From Chromohalobacter nigrandesensis (lineage in GTDB: Bacteria > Pseudomonadota > Gammaproteobacteria > Pseudomonadales > Halomonadaceae), in the NCBI RefSeq assembly GCF_023061285.1, contig NZ_JAKGAM010000007.1:62001-126000 (forward strand): a DNA stretch of 64,000 nt, in the 5' to 3' direction. The first letter of the stretch is position 1; the number at the start of each line of letters is the position of its first letter. Shown in pieces: positions 57,564 through 64,000 of this stretch. Position numbers and translations under genes: made by a program. Below the pieces are notes generated by a model, which saw only the letters and a list, made by a program, of their open reading frames with translations, searched no databases and was not told the origin of the DNA.

Positions 57564-57650
57564 GCGTTATAATCCTACGGTTGAAGTTTTACGTTACGCC
57601 ACGAACTGTCGCGGCGGGCAAGACCCACCTGCGAAGACGCAGCATTCTAC

Positions 57651-57681
57651 GGAAAAAGGCCCGTATTGGAAACCTTTTTCC
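57651..57681 (-). terminator. Terminator of ffh
   Basis: Perfect 9-bp stem GGAAAAAGG (57651-57659) and CCTTTTTCC (57673-57681), 13-nt loop, 17 nt past the ffh stop. The descending arm itself supplies the T run. Confidence 0.7.
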
Positions 57682-57697
57682 TTGACAACGAAAGGCG

Positions 57698-59134
57698 CTA
57701 TCGACGGCGCGGAAGGCCGCCACCGGGGCCACCGCCCATGCCTGGGCCACCCATACCACCAGGGCCGCCCATGCCACCTGGACCACCCATGCCACCTGAG
57801 CCACCGCCCATATCGCGCATCATTTTCTGCATGCCGCCTTTCTTGCCGGCCTTTTTCATCATCTTCTGCATCTGCTTATGCTGCTTGAGCAGACGATTGA
57901 GATCGGGCACTTGCAAGCCAGCGCCGGCTGCGATGCGACGCTTGCGCGAACCGCTGATGATTTCTGGCTTGCGGCGCTCCTTCGGAGTCATAGAGTTGAT
58001 CAACGATTCGAGCTTGCCCAGTTCCTTCTCGGCACCCGGTCCCTGCGCGGCTTCGGCCATCTGCCCCATGCCGGGTAGCTTGCCCATCAAGCCGCCCATG
58101 CCGCCCATCTTCTTGAGCTGCTGGAGCTGTTCGCGAAAATCCTCGAGATCGAAACCGTTGCCTTTCTTGACCTTCTTGGCCAGCTTCTCGGCCTTGCCTT
58201 GGTCGACACTGCGCTCGGCTTCTTCGATGAGCGACAACATGTCGCCCATGCCTAGAATCCGCGATGCGACACGATCCGGGTGAAACGGCTCGAGAGCATC
58301 GACCTTCTCGCCCATGCCCATGAACTTGATCGGCTTGCCGGTGACATGACGCACCGAGAGCGCCGCACCGCCGCGGGCGTCACCGTCGGCCTTGGTGAGA
58401 ATCACCCCGGTCAGCGGCAACGCTTCATGGAAGACCTGTGCGGTATTGGCGGCATCCTGACCGGTCATGGCGTCGACCACGAACAGCGTCTCATCCGGCG
58501 AGATCGCCCCATGCAAGGTCTGGATTTCTTCCATCATCGCCTGATCGACGGAGAGTCGACCGGCGGTATCCACGATCACCACGTCGTGAAACTGGATCTT
58601 GGCATGCTTGATCGCCGCCTGGGCGATGTCCGCCGGCTGCTGGGCGCTGGTCGAGAGAAAGAAGTCGACCTCCACCTCTTTGGCCAGCGTCTCGAGCTGG
58701 TCAATGGCGGCCGGGCGATAGACGTCAGCAGAGACCACCAGCACTTTTTTCTTTTCACGCTCACGCAGGAAGCGCGCCAACTTGGCGACCGAGGTCGTTT
58801 TACCCGCGCCCTGCAGGCCGGCCATCAAGACGACCGAAGGCGTGCTCTTGAGCGACAACGCCTCGTTGGCCTCGCCCATGATCGCTTCCAGCTCCTGCTG
58901 GACGATCTTGACGAATTGCTGGCCCGGGGACAGGCTGCGCGAGACCTCTTGGCCCACGGCGCGCTCGCGCACCCGCTCGACGAACGCCTTGACCACCGGC
59001 AGGGCCACATCGGCCTCCAGCAGCGCACGACGCACCTCGCGCAGCGTGTCCTTGATGTTGTCCTCGGTCAGCTTGGCCTGACCGGTGATCGACTTCAGTG
59101 TGCCCGACAGGCGATCGGTCAAACTTTCAAACAT
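57698..59134 (-). CDS. ffh: Signal recognition particle protein Ffh
   Basis: 478 residues from the ATG at 59134 (MFESLTDRLSGTLKSITGQA). NG GTPase domain: P-loop GLQGAGKTTSVAKL near residue 102, DVYRPAAIDQLETLA, DTAGRLSVDQ, TKADGDARGGAALS. The Met-rich M domain binds 4.5S RNA, and the C-terminus is a Gly/Met repeat (GGMGGPGGMGGPGM) ending in basic residues. Together with FtsY in this window, both protein halves of the SRP pathway are present. Confidence 0.97.
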   Translation of the reverse strand: MFESLTDRLSGTLKSITGQAKLTEDNIKDTLREVRRALLEADVALPVVKAFVERVRERAVGQEVSRSLSPGQQFVKIVQQELEAIMGEANEALSLKSTPSVVLMAGLQGAGKTTSVAKLARFLREREKKKVLVVSADVYRPAAIDQLETLAKEVEVDFFLSTSAQQPADIAQAAIKHAKIQFHDVVIVDTAGRLSVDQAMMEEIQTLHGAISPDETLFVVDAMTGQDAANTAQVFHEALPLTGVILTKADGDARGGAALSVRHVTGKPIKFMGMGEKVDALEPFHPDRVASRILGMGDMLSLIEEAERSVDQGKAEKLAKKVKKGNGFDLEDFREQLQQLKKMGGMGGLMGKLPGMGQMAEAAQGPGAEKELGKLESLINSMTPKERRKPEIISGSRKRRIAAGAGLQVPDLNRLLKQHKQMQKMMKKAGKKGGMQKMMRDMGGGSGGMGGPGGMGGPGGMGGPGMGGGPGGGLPRRR

Positions 59135-59230
59135 GGCGCTCTCCGGCAGGAATTGCCTAGGCATGAAACAAAGATTATACGCGTTCGTAGCGACTCTCTC
59201 CATGCACCCGTCACGATGCACGAGCGGCGG

Positions 59231-59260
59231 GGGGATTCGCTACGGCGCGGGGATTCGCTA
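59231..59260. repeat. Direct repeat upstream of the CcsA-like gene
   Basis: GGGGATTCGCTA occurs twice, 18 bp apart (59231-59242 and 59249-59260), in the ffh/ccsA divergent region. A plus-strand TATAGT (59259-59264) follows directly and may be the -10 of the ccsA-like gene; the -35 is weak. Confidence 0.6.
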
Positions 59261-59349
59261 TAGTAACGCTCTCGAGTCCGCGTGACATGCTCACGTGATA
59301 TTGACGCTTCATTTTCTTCGACGCCGACCGGCGCAGGGATTGGCCACCG

Positions 59350-60150
59350 ATGCAGGCGCTGCCTTTTGCGATTCTCGCCATTGTCTGTTATCTCGCCGCA
59401 GGCGCCTGGCAGGCGCTGGCGCTTGCCAGGCGTGTCGCGCCCAGAATGCCCTGGGTACGTGCGTTGGGCTTGCTCGCGGTCAGCGCCCACGCCGTGGTCG
59501 TGGCGCATAGTGTGTTTCTGGGTCGAGGCCTGCATCTGGGGCTGTTCGAAAGCGCTTCCCTCTTCAGTTGGTTGATCGCCGCCCTGTTGATCGCGGTCAG
59601 TCTGGTCAAGCCATTGTTGAATGCCGGTGTCGTCCTCTTCCCACTCGCCGCGCTGACGCTGATTGCACTGATGCTTTACCCCAGTCACATGGTCGAATCC
59701 AACGTTTCGCCCGGCATCGTCTTTCATATCGTGACCTCCAGCGTGGCCTCCGCACTGCTCAGCATCGCGGCGGTACAAGCCGTGCTGGTGACATTCCAGA
59801 ACCATGCCCTCAAACGCCGTCATACACGTGGAATCATCCAGGTGCTGCCCGCGCTGACGAGCATGGAGCGCTTGCTGTTCGAGCTCATCGGCGCCGGCTT
59901 GCTCTTGCTGACGGCGGCCATCGTCAGCGGCTTCATTTTCATCGACAATCTCTTCGCCCAGCACCTCGTCCACAAGACGGTATTCTCTCTCGCCGCCTGG
60001 CTGGTCTTCACGGGGCTGCTCATCGGTCGTCACTGGCTGGGTTGGCGCGGCGCGCGCGCGATGCGCTGGACACTGGGCGGCTGCCTGTTACTGGTGCTCG
60101 GCTACTTCGGCACCAAGGTCGCGCTACAGCTTATTTTCCACGATATCTAG
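59350..60150 (+). CDS. CcsA/YpjD-family cytochrome c assembly protein
   Basis: 266-residue inner-membrane protein with eight hydrophobic segments. It fits the CcmC/CcmF/CcsA family in its short YpjD form; His residues in AVVVAHSVFLGRG, SPGIVFHIVTS and QHLVHKTVFS could ligate haem. The WWD tryptophan motif of true haem-delivery proteins is not clear, so the exact role is uncertain. The ffh-ypjD-corB order is common in gammaproteobacteria. Confidence 0.83.
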   Translation: MQALPFAILAIVCYLAAGAWQALALARRVAPRMPWVRALGLLAVSAHAVVVAHSVFLGRGLHLGLFESASLFSWLIAALLIAVSLVKPLLNAGVVLFPLAALTLIALMLYPSHMVESNVSPGIVFHIVTSSVASALLSIAAVQAVLVTFQNHALKRRHTRGIIQVLPALTSMERLLFELIGAGLLLLTAAIVSGFIFIDNLFAQHLVHKTVFSLAAWLVFTGLLIGRHWLGWRGARAMRWTLGGCLLLVLGYFGTKVALQLIFHDI

Positions 60151-60228
60151 GCAAACGCACGGCAACTTGACACTTCCGGGGGGAAACCCTACAAACGATG
60201 TTGGCTTTTAAGCGAGGACCTCTCCACC

Positions 60229-61512
60229 TTGAGCGATGACATACCCTTAGGGCTGCTGCTGACGCTGCTGTTCGTGCTCATCTGCCTATCCGCCTTCTTT
60301 TCCAGCTCGGAAACCGGAATGATGTCGATCAACCGCTATCGTCTGTCGCACCAGGCCAATAGCGGAGAGCGCACCGCCAAGCGCGTAATGCGCCTGCTGA
60401 GCCGCCCCGACCGGCTGATCGGTGTCATCCTCATCGGCAATAACTTCGTCAACAACCTCGCTGCCTCCATTGCTACGATCATCGCCATCCATTTCTTCGG
60501 CGATGTCTCCGGACCGGCCATCTCCACCGCCGTGCTGACCATCGTGATTCTGATCTTCGCCGAGGTCACGCCCAAGACGTTCGCCGCCGTCAAACCAGAA
60601 CGCATCGCCTATCCTGCGTCCGTGGCACTGGAACCGCTACTCAAACTCTTCTATCCATTGGTGTGGCTCGTCAATGCGATTTCCAATGGCCTTTTGCGGC
60701 TCATGGGCGTCAAGGATATCGACGGCAGTGCCGACAACCTGACGCGTGACGAACTGCGTACGGTCGTTCACGAGGCCGGCACCATGATCCCCCGGCGCCA
60801 CCAGTCCATGCTGCTGTCGATCCTCGATCTAGAAAACGTGACCGTCAACGACATCATGGTGCCACGCCAGGAAATCGCCGGCATCGACCTCGACGACGAC
60901 CTCGAAACCATCCTCGCCCAGATCCGCTCCAGCCAGCACACGCGCGTACCGGTCTACAAAGGCGACATCAACAACATCATCGGCATCCTGCACCTGCGCA
61001 ACGCCGCGCGCTTCCTCTCCAAGCCCGAGGTGACCAAAGCCGCCATCGTCCAGGAGGCCCGCGAGCCCTATTTCATTCCCGAATCGACGCCGCTTCACAC
61101 CCAGTTGCTCAATTTCCAGCAGCAGAAGCGTCGTATCGGCATCGTGGTCGACGAATATGGCGACGTAGAAGGGTTGGCGACACTGGAAGACATCCTCGAG
61201 GAGATCGTCGGCGAGTTCACTACCGACGAAGCGGCCACGCATCGCGAGATTCATCCTCAGGACGACGGCAGCTATATCATCGAGGGCACGACCAACATCC
61301 GCGATATCAACAAAGTACTCGCCTGGCAGTTGCCTACCGATGGCCCCAAGACACTCAACGGATTGATCCTCGAACACCTGGAAGCCTTTCCCGACGCGCC
61401 CGCCTGCCTGCAACTGGGGGCGATCCGCATGGAAATCCTGCAGATCAAGGACAACCTGATCACCTCGGCGCGTTGCTGGCAGTCGGCACGCCGCACCTGG
61501 GCGCTGAGTTAA
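60229..61512 (+). CDS. CNNM/CorB-type (HlyC/CorC family) transporter-associated protein
   Basis: 427 residues from a TTG at 60229; no in-frame ATG gives the conserved MSDDIPLGLLLTLLFVLICL start. DUF21 membrane domain (FFSSSETGMMSINRYRL, GVILIGNNFVNNLAASI, FAEVTPKTFAA), then a CBS pair (IMVPRQEIAGIDLDDDL; GIVVDEYGDVEGLATLEDIL) and a C-terminal CorC_HlyC domain. Relatives act in Mg2+/Co2+ efflux; older annotation as haemolysin is misleading. Confidence 0.88.
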   Translation: MSDDIPLGLLLTLLFVLICLSAFFSSSETGMMSINRYRLSHQANSGERTAKRVMRLLSRPDRLIGVILIGNNFVNNLAASIATIIAIHFFGDVSGPAISTAVLTIVILIFAEVTPKTFAAVKPERIAYPASVALEPLLKLFYPLVWLVNAISNGLLRLMGVKDIDGSADNLTRDELRTVVHEAGTMIPRRHQSMLLSILDLENVTVNDIMVPRQEIAGIDLDDDLETILAQIRSSQHTRVPVYKGDINNIIGILHLRNAARFLSKPEVTKAAIVQEAREPYFIPESTPLHTQLLNFQQQKRRIGIVVDEYGDVEGLATLEDILEEIVGEFTTDEAATHREIHPQDDGSYIIEGTTNIRDINKVLAWQLPTDGPKTLNGLILEHLEAFPDAPACLQLGAIRMEILQIKDNLITSARCWQSARRTWALS

Positions 61513-63401
61513 TCCGCCGTCACGCCGATCTCGGCCTCGGCCTTGCGCTTGAGCTCGACCACGCGCCGCTCCATGTCGGCGCGCTTGGCCTCGCCCGCTG
61601 GAATAGGGTCGCCGAAATGCAGCGCAACCCGGGCCCGGAAACGCCGTGGCCACTTGGTCAATGCCTTGCCGCCGCGATTCGAAGTCCATGATCCCCATAG
61701 CCCGGCCAGTCCGGCAGGCACCACCGGCACAGGGTCTCGCGCCAGGATGATATCCACGCCACGGCGAAAACGCTGCATCTCGCCGTCCGTCGTCAAGCGC
61801 CCCTCGGGGAACAGCATCACCACCTCCCCCTGACGCAAGGCATGACTCACTTCATCCAGGGCACGCCGCACACCGCCTGGGTCGCAGCGCTCGGAATCCA
61901 CCGGGATGGCGCCGGCAATGCGAAAAAACCAGTTGAGCCACCGGGATTCGTAAATGGGACGATCCATCAAGAAACGCAGCGGACGCGGACACCCACCGCC
62001 CAGGATCAAGGCATCCATGAAGCTGACATGGTTGCACACCACCAACGCCGCGCCGCGTGCAGGGACGGCTTGGCGCCCGCGAAAACGCAGCCGATACAGC
62101 ACCCGGATCAGCACGAAAATCGACAGGCGCAGTGCCGGACGCGGCACCAGACACAGGATGATCGCCGCCAGCGTCAGGGACACCGCCGACAGGGCCAGCA
62201 TGAAGGTATTCAGCGAGGCGCCGATCGCACTCAGCACGACGACACCGAAGCCCGCCGCCAGCACCATGAACAGTGCATTGAGGATATTGTTGGCGGCGAT
62301 CATGCGGGCGCGATTGTCATCGTCGCTTTCGATCTGAATCAGCGTATACAACGGCACGATGTACAAGCCGCCGCCCAGACCGATCACCGCGAAGTCGAGA
62401 AACTGCCGCCAGAAACCCGGCGACAGGCTCAATGTCGCCAACCCCGACTGACTGCCCGCCAGCGGCTGACTCAACCCCAGATCGAGACCGGCCAGGCCGA
62501 AGAGCAAGGCACCGGCCGGGATCAAGCCGACCTCCAGGCGACCCGCCGACAAACGTGCACACAGCAGCGCACCCGCACCGACACCCAGCGCAAACGCCCC
62601 CAGCAAGGTACTGACCACGGCTTCATCGCCATGCACGACATCGCGTGTCCAGGCCGGCATCTGGGTCAGATAGCAGGCCCCTAGAAACCAGAACAGACTG
62701 ATGCCCAGCAAGGCGCGAAACACTTGCGGCTGACGCCAGGCGTCGCGCAGCACTTCACGTCCGCCACGCCAGGGTCGCCACGGCGTAGCACCCACCTGGG
62801 TGGGCGGTGCACTCGGCACCCACAGGCTAGCGAGAAGCCCCAGGAGCGCCAGCACCACTAAGGTGGCGGCGATACTTCCCCGCGCCCAGTCACCCTCGAG
62901 CGACGCCAGCACCCCTGCCAGCAGCGTGCCCAGCAGGATCGACAGGAAAGTACCCAGGCTGACCCAGGCGTTGCCCTTGACGAGCTCGGTTGGCGACAAG
63001 TGTTGCGGCAGGATAGCGTACTTCACCGGCCCGAAGAGCGCCGACTGGGTACCCATCATGAACAACAATGCCAGCAGTACAGCATAGGCCTCGTACCAGA
63101 CGGCGGCCGCCGCCATGCTCATGGTCACGAGTTCCAGCACCTTGAGGCGTCTGACCAGACGACGCTTGTCGAGACGGTCGGCCAGTAAGCCGCCCCATGC
63201 CGAAAACAACAGGAAAGGCAGGATGAAAAGCCCCGCCGCGAGATTGTTGAGCAATCCCGTGTCCCAGCCATAGCGCGGCACAGCGACGAAGGTCAGTAGC
63301 AACAGCAGGACATTCTTGAAGACGTTGTCGTTGAACGCCCCCAGGGCCTGTGTCCAGAAGAAGGGAGCGAATCGACGCTGGGTAAGCAATCGGGGGATCA
63401 C
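61509..63401 (-). CDS. MFS (LplT-like) transporter fused to PlsC-type acyltransferase
   Basis: 630 residues from a GTG at 63401 overlapping the TetR stop (GTGA). Residues 1-400: MFS permease with the LplT-like start RFAPFFWTQALGAFNDNVFK. Residues 430-630: 1-acylglycerophosphate acyltransferase with NHVSFMDALILGGG (an H-x4-D catalytic pair), FPEGRLTTDGEMQRFRRG and VPAGLAGLWGS. Likely takes up or flips lysophospholipid and re-acylates it on the inner membrane. In E. coli LplT and Aas are separate. The acyl-activating domain of Aas is absent. Confidence 0.88.
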   Translation of the reverse strand: MIPRLLTQRRFAPFFWTQALGAFNDNVFKNVLLLLLTFVAVPRYGWDTGLLNNLAAGLFILPFLLFSAWGGLLADRLDKRRLVRRLKVLELVTMSMAAAAVWYEAYAVLLALLFMMGTQSALFGPVKYAILPQHLSPTELVKGNAWVSLGTFLSILLGTLLAGVLASLEGDWARGSIAATLVVLALLGLLASLWVPSAPPTQVGATPWRPWRGGREVLRDAWRQPQVFRALLGISLFWFLGACYLTQMPAWTRDVVHGDEAVVSTLLGAFALGVGAGALLCARLSAGRLEVGLIPAGALLFGLAGLDLGLSQPLAGSQSGLATLSLSPGFWRQFLDFAVIGLGGGLYIVPLYTLIQIESDDDNRARMIAANNILNALFMVLAAGFGVVVLSAIGASLNTFMLALSAVSLTLAAIILCLVPRPALRLSIFVLIRVLYRLRFRGRQAVPARGAALVVCNHVSFMDALILGGGCPRPLRFLMDRPIYESRWLNWFFRIAGAIPVDSERCDPGGVRRALDEVSHALRQGEVVMLFPEGRLTTDGEMQRFRRGVDIILARDPVPVVPAGLAGLWGSWTSNRGGKALTKWPRRFRARVALHFGDPIPAGEAKRADMERRVVELKRKAEAEIGVTAD

Positions 63402-64000
63402 GACTCTCTCGGACCGTACTTGAGTCCCATCAGCGTGGTGGTCAGCAATTGATCGAGCAACTCGGTGACTTCCAGCGACTGGCCCTGCCAGACGCCCAAA
63501 CGTTCGTTGAGCCCCAGTTGAACCAAACCATGCACACTCCCCCATAGGGTACGCGCCATGCGCCGTGCCTCGAGTTCCCCCATCAGCGGCTGGTACTCGG
63601 CAAGCGCCGCCTCGACACGCACGAACAGGCCCTCGATCATGTCATTCTGACGTTGGTCCAGCTCGCCCTCTTGGGCTAGCGGGTATTCGAACAGCATCTG
63701 CCAGCGATAGGGCTCATGCTGCGCGAATATCCAATAAGCCGTCGCCAATGCCTTCAGACGCGACTCGGGATCGGCGCCCTCAAGTTCCTCCACGGCCACC
63801 CGCAGGCGCCTCAGCGTCTCGACGTTGACGTATTGCAGCAGGTTGCCAAAACTACCGTAGAGTTTCAGCAGCGTGCTAGGCGCACATCCCACCTCGCGCG
63901 CCAACGAGCGCAGCGACAGCGTATGCACAGGATTATCGCGTAGCCAGGCGTCACACGCCGCCATGACCTGGCTATGCAGCACCTCGGGTGCATGCTGTCT
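63398..64000 (-). CDS. TetR-family regulator (N-terminus cut by window end)
   Basis: The reading frame stays open to the window edge (residues RQHAPEV precede the GTG at 63982), so the true start probably lies beyond 64000. Helix-turn-helix: HTLSLRSLAREVGCAPSTLL, then KLYGSFGNLLQYVN. The C-terminal ligand domain of about 130 residues resembles TetR_C_33-type regulators (WQMLFEYPLAQEGELDQRQN, LWGSVHGLVQLG). Its stop overlaps the start of the transporter-acyltransferase gene, making control of phospholipid recycling or membrane stress likely. Confidence 0.85.
   Translation of the reverse strand, partial: RQHAPEVLHSQVMAACDAWLRDNPVHTLSLRSLAREVGCAPSTLLKLYGSFGNLLQYVNVETLRRLRVAVEELEGADPESRLKALATAYWIFAQHEPYRWQMLFEYPLAQEGELDQRQNDMIEGLFVRVEAALAEYQPLMGELEARRMARTLWGSVHGLVQLGLNERLGVWQGQSLEVTELLDQLLTTTLMGLKYGPRES

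Overview
The window is about 64 kb of high-GC gammaproteobacterial chromosome that fits Halomonadaceae, most likely Chromohalobacter or a close relative. Supporting signs are an ectoine hydroxylase, acidic outer-membrane and exported proteins, and a ManD protein that I recall as nearly identical to the structurally studied Chromohalobacter salexigens enzyme. Most of the window is conserved housekeeping DNA. I see no prophage, insertion sequence, CRISPR array, tRNA or rRNA gene.

Layout. 1-9.1 kb: malic enzyme (cut by the window edge), a YeeE/YedE sulfur transporter, trpS, ald, a DUF2007 protein, an RlmI-type methyltransferase, mutM, rpmG-rpmB and radC. 9.2-17.9 kb: an accessory sugar-acid island (GntR regulator, ManD, Zn-dehydrogenase, TRAP transporter, fructuronate-reductase-type dehydrogenase, UxuA) set between radC and coaBC, which are usually neighbours. 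18-23 kb: coaBC-dut-algC-argB-slmA. 23-28.3 kb: rpoH-ftsX-ftsE-ftsY, with rsmD and zapB divergent. 28.3-35 kb: rimI-holD-bolA, an MFS exporter, a hypothetical protein, lysS and prfB with its programmed frameshift. 35.3-40.6 kb: an oligopeptide ABC transporter with fused ATPases. 40.7-45 kb: EF-hand lipoprotein, porin, ectD and a FadL-type protein. 45.2-48.3 kb: a copper operon (MerR regulator, CopA, 25-residue membrane peptide). 48.3-59.1 kb: a VOC protein, then recJ, thrC, hom, dsbC, xerD, rplS, trmD, rimM, rpsP and ffh. 59.3-64 kb: CcsA/YpjD, a CorB/CNNM protein, an MFS-acyltransferase fusion and a TetR regulator cut by the window edge.

How it works together. The island encodes uptake of a hexonate, oxidation to fructuronate, reduction to mannonate and dehydration to 2-keto-3-deoxygluconate, with a second, unrelated mannonate dehydratase (ManD) beside UxuA. 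Uptake and turgor genes (opp, porin, ectD) lie together but look independently transcribed.

The less expected material lies between genes: several heptanucleotide tandem arrays, each with a different unit; a three-way-junction RNA fold between oppA and oppB; a long hairpin between prfB and lysS; three 21-bp repeats upstream of the malic enzyme gene; a sigma-E-like promoter for rpoH; a 20-bp-spacer MerR promoter for the copper operon; and 21 perfect hexamers inside ftsY.
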